Positions 1 to 8,900 of a stretch of DNA of 11,771 nucleotides are shown in pieces. Position numbers and translations under genes: made by a program. Origin of the DNA: Myxococcales bacterium. Its GTDB lineage: Bacteria; Myxococcota; Polyangia; Fen-1088. Each line of letters opens with the position of its first letter. Within the stretch, counting starts at the first letter, position 1. The stretch covers positions 1-11,771 of the forward strand of contig PMCR01000437.1 in the NCBI GenBank assembly GCA_003155465.1. The letters are read 5' to 3'. The notes under the pieces are model-generated. The model saw nothing but the letters and a program-made list of their open reading frames with translations. It searched no databases and was not told where the DNA came from.

Positions 1-1268
1 ACGATCGACAGATCCATGTCGGGCCCGTAGTACTCGGGCAGGGCCGGCAAGCGAACCGCGGCGCGCAGATGGCGAAAATCGGCGGCGTTGTGCCGCTTGA
101 AGAAGGCCAGCGCCGCCTCGGGGCTGGCCAGGCCGAGTTGCTCAACCGCAGACTTGGTCAGCTCCTCGACCAGATTGCGCACCGGCACCGCCTGGCCATT
201 GGCGCCGGTGTACGTGGGCGGGCCATTCTTGGTCTCCGCACTGCCGTCTTCGACCACGCCAGCAGCAGCCACCACGCGTTCGCGCAGCACGCGGAGCAGA
301 GCCTCGTGATCGTTGGCCAGCGGCGCTCGCGCCAGGGCGTCCATGGTTTTCTGGCGCAGATAGTTGGATTCGTAGATCATGTGTTTCTGTTGGAACCGGC
401 GCACCGCCAGGCGCATGGCATCGTCGTAGATGCCGGTGGCGTGTTTCAGGCCGCGCTTGAACATACCTTCGCAGGCCAGGCGACGTTCCACCTCGGACAT
501 GGCCAGTTTCTCCGCGCCCCGTCGCTCGACCAGTTTGATCTTGGGTTCCAGCTTGGGGTCTTGGGCCGCCAGTTCGGCCAATGTCTGCACGTGGGCTCTC
601 CGGCGGGCGTCTTCCAACTCGCTGCGCAGGTGCGCGATGCGCTTCTCTTCCTGCTTCACCTTCTCGGGGGCCACGTAGCCCACGGTTTCCACCGCCTCCA
701 TGGCCGCCAGGTTCGCGCCGTCGTGACAACTCTGCTTCTCGTCCTCCAGAAAACGGGCGCGCAGCACGCCGAGTGAGGGGGGAATGCCGTAAAGCTCCAG
801 GTAGTTCTTTTCGCCCGCGGGCAAGGGCTCGCCGTCTTCATCGAGTGTGTCGTTGGCCAGGCCGAGGAAGACGCGGCGGTAGCGGTTGGGCATGGGCTGC
901 CCGTCAGCGCCACGATGCTCGGCGAAGATATAGGGAGTCCAGTCGTCACCCAGGTCGACGATGGTGTATGCGGAGCGGGCTGCGCCGGTGGCGCTGGTCC
1001 AGCTTTCCTGGCCATCGCGAATCACCAGGGCGCGATCGTCATCAGGCGGGACGCTGGGTGAAGGGGCCTCCAACGCGGGCGCCTTGCTGGCCGCGGCAGG
1101 AGTCGCAAACGGAGCCGGAGCCGCGGGTGTGGGGGGCTTGCTGGCCGGGGCCGGGGCCACAGCCGACGAGGCGGTCTGCGGTGGCGGCAGGGATGCGACA
1201 GCGCGAACGTCGCATCCCAATAACAGGGCTAGGCATGCTGGAATGGCAAACTGCGGTGCATACTTCAT
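1..1268 (-). CDS. Predicted lipoprotein with peptidoglycan-binding-like segment (3' end outside window)
   Basis: The frame is open from an ATG at 1268 to the window edge, giving about 422 residues with no stop, so the C-terminus is missing. The N-terminus (MKYAPQFAIPACLALLLGC) looks like a lipoprotein signal with lipobox L-L-G-C and Cys19 as the lipidated residue; the Leu at -2 is less usual, so signal peptidase I cleavage remains possible. Residues 20-75 form an Ala/Pro-rich linker. A folded region (about 80-175) follows, then a charged helical stretch (about 200-225). Residues about 256-314 (GIYDDAMRLAVRRFQQKHMI, then a Leu/Ala-rich helix) resemble the PG_binding_1 fold. By inference it is an envelope protein bound to murein; a catalytic domain such as an L,D-transpeptidase could lie beyond the edge but is not visible. 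A GTG one codon upstream is an alternative start. The Shine-Dalgarno is weak. Confidence is high for the gene and moderate for the domain. Confidence 0.75.
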   Translation of the reverse strand, partial: MKYAPQFAIPACLALLLGCDVRAVASLPPPQTASSAVAPAPASKPPTPAAPAPFATPAAASKAPALEAPSPSVPPDDDRALVIRDGQESWTSATGAARSAYTIVDLGDDWTPYIFAEHRGADGQPMPNRYRRVFLGLANDTLDEDGEPLPAGEKNYLELYGIPPSLGVLRARFLEDEKQSCHDGANLAAMEAVETVGYVAPEKVKQEEKRIAHLRSELEDARRRAHVQTLAELAAQDPKLEPKIKLVERRGAEKLAMSEVERRLACEGMFKRGLKHATGIYDDAMRLAVRRFQQKHMIYESNYLRQKTMDALARAPLANDHEALLRVLRERVVAAAGVVEDGSAETKNGPPTYTGANGQAVPVRNLVEELTKSAVEQLGLASPEAALAFFKRHNAADFRHLRAAVRLPALPEYYGPDMDLSI

Positions 1269-1410
1269 CACGGATTCGCTTGCTCAACATATGCCCCCGG
1301 TCGAGGCGCTGGGCAAGAAATCGAGCGTCGCTGCCGCCGCAGTGACACGCGCGTATCGTTCCCAGTCCCGTGCCGTCGGCGTCCTTGGGGCGAAATTCGG
1401 ATCCTTCTGC

Positions 1411-3048
<1,638 letters not shown>

Positions 3049-3058
3049 TTGGGCGGGT

Positions 3059-3065
3059 CTCCTTT
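3059..3065 (-). promoter_or_regulatory. Ribosome binding site deciding the pgm start
   Basis: The minus strand reads AAAGGAG, ten bases before the ATG at 3048. It supports the 545-residue phosphoglucomutase over a start further upstream, where the reading frame stays open but the residues show no family similarity. Confidence 0.7.
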
Positions 3066-3102
3066 GCCGCCGGGAGATTACACCGAAGATGGGTAGCACC
3101 GC

Positions 3103-3130
3103 CGCTCGAAGATTCGTAGTTGGTCGAGCG
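3103..3130. repeat. Short inverted repeat upstream of pgm
   Basis: CGCTCGA (3103-3109) and TCGAGCG (3124-3130) form a perfect 7-bp inverted repeat with a 14-base spacer, 55-82 bases before the pgm start codon. It could be an operator or simply a small mRNA hairpin. No regulator is encoded nearby to favour the first reading, and short GC-rich dyads arise easily by chance in such DNA. Confidence 0.3.
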
Positions 3131-3141
3131 ATCGCGTGAAT

Positions 3142-3168
3142 GGCGGCGGGGCCGGAGGCCCCGCCGCC
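3142..3168 (-). terminator. Strong GC hairpin after the elyC-like gene
   Basis: GGCGGCGGGGCC (3142-3153) pairs perfectly with GGCCCCGCCGCC (3157-3168) around a three-base loop, a 12-bp stem beginning 11 bases past the elyC-like stop codon. Its position suggests a transcription stop or mRNA 3'-end stabiliser. There is no T-tract behind it on either strand, so it is not a classical intrinsic terminator; it might act as a pause site or as an intergenic palindrome with another role. Confidence 0.45.
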
Positions 3169-3178
3169 CCAGGCGGAC

Positions 3179-3979
3179 CTACATCGCCTGCCCGCGCAAC
3201 CTGGCCCACAAGAGTCCCAGGTACTCATGCAGGGCCCGCTCGATGGTCAGAGCGGCTCCGGCATGCGGAATCAAGCCCAGCACGTGATCCATGCCTGCTG
3301 ACTCGCCGAAGGCCAGGTAGTCGGTGGGGGCTGGGATGGGGTTCATGCCGGCCCTTCTGAACATGGCCATTGCCCTGGGCAGGTGCACGGCCGATGTCAC
3401 CAGCGCGAACCGTTCCTCGCCCAGCAATGCGCGCAGCACCCGCACTTCGTCGAAGGTGTCCCGGGACATGGACTCGAAAACCATACGGTCCGCTGGGGCG
3501 CCCAGGCTGACGCCGGCTGCGGCCAACACCGTGGCTTCGCTGGTTCCAGCGCTGTTGCTACCTCCTGACAGGACCAACCTCGACTCGGGCAGAAGTCGTT
3601 GCAGGCGGATGCCTTCGGCCAAACGAACCAGGGTCGGCGCGGACAGCTGCTGGATGGGTGCCAGTGAGCGGCTTTCGCTGTGCCCGCCCCCTAGCACCAC
3701 CACCCAGCGGGGAGCTGGCGAGCCGTCGGGCAGGGTGGCGCTCGCTTGTGTCACCTTGGCCAGCAACGGGGGATAGCTGTCTTCCAGCGGATGAACGAAA
3801 GTCCGCACCAAAGGTTCGATTGAAAGCAGCGCCAGAAGCGCAAGACCCACGGTCAGCAGGGCCTTGCCGATTCGCTGTTTCTTGGTGAAGCACAGGAGGA
3901 CCAGCCCCAGCGTCATGACGGAGAGCAGCAATGGAAGCGGTGGCAGAACTGCGGACAGTAGTTTCTTGAGGGCGAACAT
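3179..3979 (-). CDS. elyC: ElyC-like DUF218 (YdcF/SanA superfamily) inner-membrane protein
   Basis: The 266 residues closely follow the layout of E. coli ElyC (YcbC), a DUF218 protein needed for normal peptidoglycan synthesis at low temperature and linked to undecaprenyl-phosphate carrier lipid metabolism. The start [19 protein letters not shown] resembles the ElyC N-terminus. Two hydrophobic segments (about 11-31 and 40-55) make a hairpin in the membrane. The DUF218 domain runs from about residue 92, with WVVVLGGG, then [20 protein letters not shown], then [19 protein letters not shown] and NPIPAPTDY. The frame is open upstream to a TTG at 4168, but that stretch overlaps the radical SAM gene and has no membrane or family similarity, so the ATG at 3979 is preferred even though its Shine-Dalgarno is poor (GAGG about 14 bases away). 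It lies 70 bases behind the radical SAM gene, probably in one transcript. The biochemical activity of the family is unsettled. Confidence 0.85.
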   Translation of the reverse strand: MFALKKLLSAVLPPLPLLLSVMTLGLVLLCFTKKQRIGKALLTVGLALLALLSIEPLVRTFVHPLEDSYPPLLAKVTQASATLPDGSPAPRWVVVLGGGHSESRSLAPIQQLSAPTLVRLAEGIRLQRLLPESRLVLSGGSNSAGTSEATVLAAAGVSLGAPADRMVFESMSRDTFDEVRVLRALLGEERFALVTSAVHLPRAMAMFRRAGMNPIPAPTDYLAFGESAGMDHVLGLIPHAGAALTIERALHEYLGLLWARLRGQAM

Positions 3980-4049
3980 TGCCCGATCTTGTACCTCGAT
4001 TCTCCCGCCGGCGTCGCGGGAAGGGACTGCAGCGAAGATGGTCGTCAGT

Positions 4050-5108
4050 TCAGCCGGCGTTTCGCAGGTCCGGATCACGGGCGCCATCCTCCGGCGCGGT
4101 AGCCTTCGATCCAACCCGCCCGAGCCGGCTGCCCAATCCACGCACCCGCTCGGCGATTTCCTGGCCAACGACCCAGGCCCGATTGGAGAAGGGCAGGGAG
4201 GTCCGGATCATGCAATCGACGCCGCAGCCGTCCTCGCAGCCCTTGCGGCCGCGCAGGCTGCGGATGTCTTGCGCGGTGACATCAGCGAAAGGACGCATGG
4301 GCGTGACGTGGTAGCAGTACTGGAAATTGCCTTCGGGCGAAACATAGAAGGCCTTGTTTCCCCCGAGGCAGGTCCAACTCATGGGCCGGCCGGCCAGGGC
4401 GTGTTCGAAATACCGGATGAGGTAGTGCGGATTGGAGACGGGTTTTCCCTCGCGCTTCTTCTTTCTCAGCCAGCGCAGCTTCTCCAGGTAGCGTGCGTCC
4501 AGCGGCCCCGGTTGCAAGCGGCCGCGGTCGTGCACCACGGAGAAGAAAATCGGCACGCCCAGGTCGAAACAGTGCTCGGCCAGCGGAACCACATCGTCCA
4601 GTGTCTCAGGACACAGAACCGCTGCGACGTAAAACCACAGCCCTCGACGCGCGACCATGTCGATCTTGTCGCGCATGGTTCGCAGGGACTTGGGCGTTTC
4701 CGGCGACGGGTTCAGGCGATCGATCGAAATCTGGATGCGACCCAGACCCAGGTCGATGAGCGCATCCAGTTTTTCCTCGCTGAGCAGAAACCCATTCGTG
4801 GTCATCCCGGTCGACATCCCGCTTGCCACCACGTGGCGCATGAGGGGGAAGATGTCGGGGTGGAGCATCGGCTCGCCGCCGATTAGATCGGCGTGAAGCA
4901 CGCCCAGCTCCTTGCAGCGATCGATGCGGGGGTAGATTTCGCTCGCCGGGACGTGGCCCTTGTTGTTGTCGTATTCCGTGCAGTAGTGGCAGTGCAGGTT
5001 GCATCGCCAGGTGACGTTGATCTGCGCCCAGATCGGCTTGGCGTCGAACGCGCGTGGGATCCCTTTCAGTAGGCCCGGCAGGGACACGGGGTTGCGCGCA
5101 CGCTGCAT
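4050..5108 (-). CDS. Radical SAM enzyme with SPASM-type C-terminal domain, substrate unknown
   Basis: A 352-residue radical SAM protein. The signature CNLHCHYC (Cys36, Cys40, Cys43; CX3CX2C) binds the [4Fe-4S] cluster that cleaves S-adenosylmethionine, and LIGGEPMLHPD (77-80 GGEP) is the SAM amino-group motif. MTTNGFLLS and a later ISIDR segment fit the TIM barrel. The C-terminal part has a CX12GX4C pattern (WTCLGG ... PEGNFQYC) followed by CEDGCGVDC (CX3CX3C), which is how SPASM/twitch domains hold auxiliary Fe-S clusters. SPASM enzymes mature ribosomal peptides, sulfatases and cofactors, but no precursor peptide or partner is visible here, so I assign no substrate. Its start lies 13 bases behind the rlmD-like stop, and the elyC-like gene begins 70 bases after its end, so co-transcription is likely. 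The ATG at 5108 has only a distant GGAG, inside the preceding gene's last codons. Confidence 0.88.
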   Translation of the reverse strand: MQRARNPVSLPGLLKGIPRAFDAKPIWAQINVTWRCNLHCHYCTEYDNNKGHVPASEIYPRIDRCKELGVLHADLIGGEPMLHPDIFPLMRHVVASGMSTGMTTNGFLLSEEKLDALIDLGLGRIQISIDRLNPSPETPKSLRTMRDKIDMVARRGLWFYVAAVLCPETLDDVVPLAEHCFDLGVPIFFSVVHDRGRLQPGPLDARYLEKLRWLRKKKREGKPVSNPHYLIRYFEHALAGRPMSWTCLGGNKAFYVSPEGNFQYCYHVTPMRPFADVTAQDIRSLRGRKGCEDGCGVDCMIRTSLPFSNRAWVVGQEIAERVRGLGSRLGRVGSKATAPEDGARDPDLRNAG

Positions 5109-5121
5109 GACAGGGGGAGAC

Positions 5122-6588
5122 TCACTCCGCCTCGGGCGCGGACGGCGGCACCGAGGCGGTCAGGATAGCGTGGCGATCGAGTGCGACCACGGTCTCCACG
5201 TGATAGGTTTGAGGAAACAGATCCAGCGGTTGCACCACGGAGACGCGATAGCCGAAGGGAATCAGCTCGACGAGATCACGCGCCAGCGTGGTGGGATTGC
5301 ACGACACGTAGATGATTCGAGCGGGCGCCGAACGGGCAATTCTGCGCATGACTTTTCCCCCGGCGCCGGCCCGCGGCGGATCGAGCACCACCACGCGCGG
5401 AGTCCCGTGCTCGGCCAGCACCTGGGGCAAGACCGTGCGCGCGTCACCGGCAAGGAAGCGGGTCTCTTGCAGGCCGTTGGTCCGGGCGTTGGCTCGAGCT
5501 GCCTCGACGGAGCTGGCTGACAACTCGATGCCCACGGCGTCGGCGCCTGCAGAGGCCAGCGCCAGGGTGAACATGCCCACGCCACAGTAGAGGTCGATGG
5601 CCAGCGCCCCGGCAACGTCGCCGGCCAGCTCGCGGACCAGGGTCACCAGACGCTCGGCCTGCGCTGAGTTGGTCTGAAAGAAAGTCTCCACGCCGATACC
5701 GAAGCGCAGGCCGGTGACGGTTTCGGTGATATGGTCCTGGCCACGCAGGAGCGTGGTTTGCTGCAAGGGAGCTGAGGTGTCCGCGGAGGCGCGGATGCTA
5801 TGCACGACACTCACCACACTGGCATCGACGGCGGCGAGACATTCGGCCATGGCGGCCGCAGCCTCGAAGGATCCCGGGCTGGTGACAATGCCCAGCATGG
5901 TTTCCCCAGTGCCCCGGCTGTGCCGCACCACCAGTTCACGCAGGAGCCCGTGATGGGTACGCGGGTCGTGCAGTGACAGGTTCGCTTCGCGCGCAAAGGC
6001 TTGCGCGGCCTTGACCAGGGCCAAGGTCAGGGGTGGCGCCAGAAAACACTCGTCTAGGGGCAGGATGCTGTGCCAGGCCCCGCGCGGATGAAGGCCCAGA
6101 ACGCCCTCGGGATGGAAGGCGAACTCCATCTTGTTGCGGTAGTGCCACGGACTAGGTGCGGGGATGATGGGGCGCAAGGGCAAGTCGTGCAGTCCGCCCA
6201 GTCGTTCCAGGCTGTCGCGCACAGCGGTTTCCTTGGCCCGCAACTGGCTTGCGTAGTCCACGTGCTGCCAGGTGCAGCCACCGCAGCCTTGCGTGAAGTG
6301 GACACAGCGGGGTGTCACACGTTCGGGCGAGGCTTTGTCAACCGCGACGACATCCCCTTCAACATGCCGTCGCTCCACCCGACGCACGCGCACGCGCACA
6401 GTCTCGCCGGGCGCCGCGCCCGAAGCAAACACAACCAGGCCTTCGCAGCGGCCGACAGCCGCGCCACCGTAGGCCAAACGGTCGACGGTCACGCACAGCT
6501 CATCGCCAGGCTGAGGTCGGGGTCTTCTGGATGTGCGATCGAGGTCGGTGGCCAAAGGCGGTTTTCGTCTACGCCAGTTCAAGCACAA
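5122..6588 (-). CDS. rlmD: 23S rRNA uridine C5-methyltransferase, TrmA/RlmD (RumA) family
   Basis: A SAM-dependent RNA uridine-5-methyltransferase, probably acting on 23S rRNA. In order: a TRAM RNA-binding domain (about 27-85, VDRLAYGGAAVGR), Fe-S cluster cysteines CVHFTQGCGGC (Cys95, Cys102, Cys105, fourth probably in LDECF), a central RNA-recognition part, FFQTNSAQAE, SAM motif DLYCGVGMFTLAL, DPPRAG, the catalytic nucleophile in YVSCNPTTLARD (Cys430) and the catalytic base in HVETV (Glu465). The length suits RlmD, but family members differ in target (U747 or U1939 in E. coli), so the symbol is provisional. The start is uncertain. Back to the in-frame stop of the preceding gene there is no ATG or GTG, so initiation must use TTG (6588, 6582 or 6555) or a codon deeper in the TRAM domain, and none has a clear Shine-Dalgarno. 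It is 60 bases behind the secreted-protein gene. Confidence 0.9.
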   Translation of the reverse strand: MCLNWRRRKPPLATDLDRTSRRPRPQPGDELCVTVDRLAYGGAAVGRCEGLVVFASGAAPGETVRVRVRRVERRHVEGDVVAVDKASPERVTPRCVHFTQGCGGCTWQHVDYASQLRAKETAVRDSLERLGGLHDLPLRPIIPAPSPWHYRNKMEFAFHPEGVLGLHPRGAWHSILPLDECFLAPPLTLALVKAAQAFAREANLSLHDPRTHHGLLRELVVRHSRGTGETMLGIVTSPGSFEAAAAMAECLAAVDASVVSVVHSIRASADTSAPLQQTTLLRGQDHITETVTGLRFGIGVETFFQTNSAQAERLVTLVRELAGDVAGALAIDLYCGVGMFTLALASAGADAVGIELSASSVEAARANARTNGLQETRFLAGDARTVLPQVLAEHGTPRVVVLDPPRAGAGGKVMRRIARSAPARIIYVSCNPTTLARDLVELIPFGYRVSVVQPLDLFPQTYHVETVVALDRHAILTASVPPSAPEAE

Positions 6589-6648
6589 AACGCAATCGTA
6601 GCACGGCCGAGCTGGAAGGACCCGCCCGCCGGCGCGCGCCTTGTTCCG

Positions 6649-7161
6649 CTACTTGAGGGCTATCTCGCCGCTCGCGTAGAGCTGGAACTTCTTGTTGATG
6701 AGCTGTCCCACTCGGATGAGGTAGGTGTGGTTTGCGTTGAAGCCATTGTTCTGTTCCAGGTCGTAGCCTTCCTGGTAGACCAATTCGGCTCCGGGCGTTT
6801 GCGGCGAGAACTGATCGACAATGATTTTCGGCTCCTTCTTGTCGACCAAGATGACAGTCACCGGACCCTTGGCCGGCGGCTTCTTGAACACGGCCAGGAA
6901 GTTGATTGGCCACCGATCCTCGTTGCCTTTGCGGACGAGCGGCACGTTGGATGGGTGCGCAGCCAGCCACTTCTCCAGCGCCTCTCCCTCGACCGTCGGG
7001 ATGGAATCGGACACCACCCAGACCTTGCCACCGTGGGTTTTGGCCACGGCAATGTTGGGATCGACGGTTGGCTTCGCCGCTGCTTCTTTGGCAGGCTTCT
7101 TTGGTGCCGCGGCGGCGGTTGTTGCTGCCAACAATGCGACTGCGACCAGCCAGATCTTCAT
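6649..7161 (-). CDS. Secreted protein of unknown function, 170 residues
   Basis: I do not recognise a named family. The N-terminus MKIWLVAVALLAATTAAAA-PKK is a clear Sec signal peptide with cleavage near residue 19 or 20, followed by a Lys/Ala linker of about 15 residues. The rest alternates hydrophobic and polar residues (WVVSDS, GPVTVILVDKK, KIIVDQF, THTYLIRVGQL-like strands, KKFQLYASGEIALK), suggesting a small beta-rich periplasmic or surface domain. There are no cysteines, so no disulfides or lipid anchor. The start is well supported: AGGAG (7168-7172 on the minus strand) sits six bases before the ATG. The gene follows purU by 68 bases containing a possible promoter, and precedes the rlmD-like gene by 60 bases. 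A function cannot be given. Confidence 0.85.
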   Translation of the reverse strand: MKIWLVAVALLAATTAAAAPKKPAKEAAAKPTVDPNIAVAKTHGGKVWVVSDSIPTVEGEALEKWLAAHPSNVPLVRKGNEDRWPINFLAVFKKPPAKGPVTVILVDKKEPKIIVDQFSPQTPGAELVYQEGYDLEQNNGFNANHTYLIRVGQLINKKFQLYASGEIALK

Positions 7162-7201
7162 GAGGATCTCCTTCCTTCCGGCGAAACCACACGACCCAGC
7201 C

Positions 7202-7234
7202 TATATATTGTTGACAGAGGCGTCGCGAGTCAAC
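7202..7234 (-). promoter_or_regulatory. Candidate promoter/operator before the 170-residue secreted protein
   Basis: The AT-rich TATATA at 7202-7207 stands out in GC-rich DNA and is preceded on the minus strand by TTGACT (7228-7233). The spacing of about 20 bases is longer than the sigma-70 optimum. GTTGAC/GTCAAC (7210-7215 and 7229-7234) form a perfect 6-bp inverted repeat 13 bases apart that overlaps the purU stop codon and could be an operator or a small hairpin. These readings are alternatives, and neither is secure. Confidence 0.35.
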
Positions 7235-8096
7235 CAAACACGATGGTGCGGTTGCCAGACACGAGAACCCGCCGCTGGAGGTGAAGGCGCACCGCCCGGG
7301 TAAGTACCAGCCGTTCCAGTTCGCGCCCTTTGCGCATCATGTCTTCCACGGTGTCGCGATGAGAGACTCGGCACACGTCCTGCTCGATTATGGGGCCTTG
7401 ATCCAGGTTGGCAGTCACGTAGTGTGCCGTGGCGCCGATGACCTTGACGCCGCGCTGTTGAGCCTGGTGGTAGGGTCGCGCCCCTGCGAAGGCGGGCAGG
7501 AACGAGTGGTGGATGTTGATAACGCGTCCTTGCCAGCAGTCGACAAAAGCAGGCGACAGGATCTGCATGTAGCGCGCAAGCACCACAAGGTCGATGCGCA
7601 GTTCTGCCAGCAGCGCAAGCTGCCTGGCCTCGGCTGCTGCTTTCTGGTCTCGCTCGACCGGAATGACCGTTAGCGGCACGTCGAAGTGTGTGCAGACATC
7701 GGTCAGCGTGTCGTGGTTCGAGATGACCCCCACGATCTCGCCGCCCAGATCCCCCAGTCTCTGGCAGAGCATCAAGTCGTACAGGCAATGCGAGGCCCTG
7801 CTGACCATCACGGCGACCCGAGGCCGCGCGTCTGAGAAGGTCAGCTCCCAGCGCAAGCCGAACTGGCGGGCGAGTCCTTCGATTTCGACCTGGGTGGCCA
7901 GGCGGTCTAGCTGGAATCCGCTCAGATCCCAAACCAGACGCATGAAGAACTCGCCGCTCTCGTTGTCCGCGTGTTGGTCGGCGTCCAGGATGTTGCCGCC
8001 GTGCTGGAAGACGAAGTTTGACAACGCCGCGACCAGGCCAGTGCGGTCCCGGCAGGTTACGAGGAGAGTCGCGGTGAGAGGGGGAGTCGATCCCAT
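7230..8096 (-). CDS. purU: Formyltetrahydrofolate deformylase
   Basis: Hydrolyses 10-formyltetrahydrofolate to formate and tetrahydrofolate in the cytoplasm, balancing the one-carbon pool and, in E. coli, supplying formate to PurT in purine synthesis. The 288 residues fit the family. An N-terminal ACT domain (about 8-80, LLVTCRDRTGLVAALSNFVF and HGGNILDADQH) senses one-carbon status in known members. The formyl-transferase fold follows: PRVAVMVSRASHCLYDLM, IVGVISNHDTL, DLVVLARYMQILSPAF, then the catalytic triad in NIHHSFLPAF (Asn194, His196) and TAHYVTANLDQGPII (Asp232). The ATG at 8096 is preceded by a moderate AGGGCGA. The pilin gene ends 131 bases upstream; I see no strong promoter or terminator in that gap. 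Nothing is odd about the gene. Confidence 0.95.
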   Translation of the reverse strand: MGSTPPLTATLLVTCRDRTGLVAALSNFVFQHGGNILDADQHADNESGEFFMRLVWDLSGFQLDRLATQVEIEGLARQFGLRWELTFSDARPRVAVMVSRASHCLYDLMLCQRLGDLGGEIVGVISNHDTLTDVCTHFDVPLTVIPVERDQKAAAEARQLALLAELRIDLVVLARYMQILSPAFVDCWQGRVINIHHSFLPAFAGARPYHQAQQRGVKVIGATAHYVTANLDQGPIIEQDVCRVSHRDTVEDMMRKGRELERLVLTRAVRLHLQRRVLVSGNRTIVFG

Positions 8097-8227
8097 GGCA
8101 ATGTCGCCCTAGAGACTACACAATCCGACTCGCTATTGGAGGGACAGACGGCGGCAGGGATAGGCGAAGTGGGCCACGGGAACCTGTGCTGCCGAATGGA
8201 ACCCAGCCACAAGCCCTTCTCGGGAGG

Positions 8228-8776
8228 CTACTCGAGCTCGTTTTCCACGTATGGCTGGACGGCCCCGCTCACGTCGCCGTTGCTGGTGATCTTGCCGAAT
8301 CGCATGAACTTGGCCACCACGCTATCGCAGTCGAGATTCCCTTGGGCGTAGGCGGTGAACTGCGCGTTGGTCCCCGCGCCATTCCCCGAGTACCCTGGCA
8401 TGTAGGTATGGGTGTCTGGGATGGAGAACTTGAGCGCCAGCCAGACTTGATCACTCCCCCACACCGTCGCATTGCCCGGACAGCGTCCCGATGGCATTTC
8501 GCAGCAATCGAGGGCGCTGCCGGTCAACTCCCAGGCAGCCGAAGGACCAGGAAACTGGCGGGGCCGGACCCCGGTCGGGCCACCCGAGAAGTCCGTCAGG
8601 TAGTAGCTAAGAGACCCCGTCCATTCTTTGTTGAGGAACCCGGCAACTTCGGCCGTACGCGATTTCTTGACGTACTTGCTGAAGGCGGGGATTGCGATCG
8701 CCGCAATGATCCCGATGATCGCCACAACGATCATCAGTTCCACCAGAGTGAATCCGCTGCTTTTCTTGTTTCGCAT
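8228..8776 (-). CDS. Type IV pilin-like protein with prepilin cleavage site
   Basis: A 182-residue major- or minor-pilin-like protein. [32 protein letters not shown] is a textbook type III signal: an eight-residue basic leader, cleavage after Gly8 with Phe9 as the methylated first residue, and Glu at +5, followed by the hydrophobic assembly helix. The globular part has Cys91, Cys92, Cys99 and Cys150, enough for two disulfides. WLALKFSIP, then [13 protein letters not shown], recalls pilins of myxobacteria, although this copy has GNLDCD where many have an acidic GDLDGDG-type turn. It is therefore probably an exported filament or pseudopilus subunit, not a GspG. The ATG at 8776 is chosen over an upstream in-frame start at 8812 because GGAG (8782-8785) lies six bases before it and the leader then has normal length. 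A sigma-54-type promoter precedes it. No pilus assembly genes are in the window. Confidence 0.93.
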   Translation of the reverse strand: MRNKKSSGFTLVELMIVVAIIGIIAAIAIPAFSKYVKKSRTAEVAGFLNKEWTGSLSYYLTDFSGGPTGVRPRQFPGPSAAWELTGSALDCCEMPSGRCPGNATVWGSDQVWLALKFSIPDTHTYMPGYSGNGAGTNAQFTAYAQGNLDCDSVVAKFMRFGKITSNGDVSGAVQPYVENELE

Positions 8777-8815
8777 GGCTACTCCAGATGATTTATGCAG
8801 GATTCGCACCATAGC

Positions 8816-8830
8816 GCAAGAAAACGGCCA
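8816..8830 (-). promoter_or_regulatory. Sigma-54 (RpoN)-type promoter for the pilin gene
   Basis: The minus strand reads TGGCCGTTTTCTTGC, with the invariant GG and GC separated by exactly ten bases as in the -24/-12 consensus (TGGCAC-N5-TTGC). Predicted transcription start is near 8804, giving a leader of about 28 bases before the pilin ATG. Pilin genes in Myxococcus and Pseudomonas are known to be transcribed by RpoN with the activator PilR, so the context agrees. No PilR gene is in view. Confidence 0.7.
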
Positions 8831-8900
8831 GACTTCGGGCTAACCAGACGAAAACTCTAGAGAATCAAGCAGTCCCCTCGTTGCCGCAGGGCGGCATCAG

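Noticed and set aside
1269..1410. Terminator or promoter between pgm and the left-edge lipoprotein gene
   Set aside because: I found no stable stem with a T-tract. A TTGCCC/CATATG pair 17 bases apart on the minus strand would leave almost no leader and matches the consensus poorly.
3049..3228. 60-residue N-terminal extension of phosphoglucomutase
   Set aside because: It would include the 12-bp hairpin and overlap the elyC-like stop; a strong Shine-Dalgarno precedes the ATG at 3048, which gives the normal family length.
3980..4168. N-terminal extension of the elyC-like protein to a TTG at 4168 or ATG at 4087
   Set aside because: The extension overlaps the radical SAM gene and lacks family similarity, whereas the ATG at 3979 gives an ElyC-like N-terminus and length.
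4050..5108. Possible ribosomal-peptide (RiPP) cluster built on the SPASM radical SAM gene
   Set aside because: No short precursor-like gene, leader peptidase or exporter was visible in the flanking gaps of 13 and 70 bases or nearby.
7211..7216. Perfect TTGACA on the plus strand as a -35 box
   Set aside because: No -10 element follows at suitable spacing and no plus-strand gene lies downstream; it is one arm of a small inverted repeat.
6070..7284. Long plus-strand open frame (about 400 codons) opposite the rlmD-like and secreted-protein genes
   Set aside because: It lies antisense to two well-supported genes, has no domain-like sequence, and arises because high-GC third positions suppress stops on the opposite strand. 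The same applies to the plus-strand open frames at 69-776, 581-1345, 2080-2682 and 3864-4886.
8097..8227. Terminator or small RNA between the pilin and purU genes
   Set aside because: Only short imperfect pairings were visible, with no T-tract and no convincing promoter.
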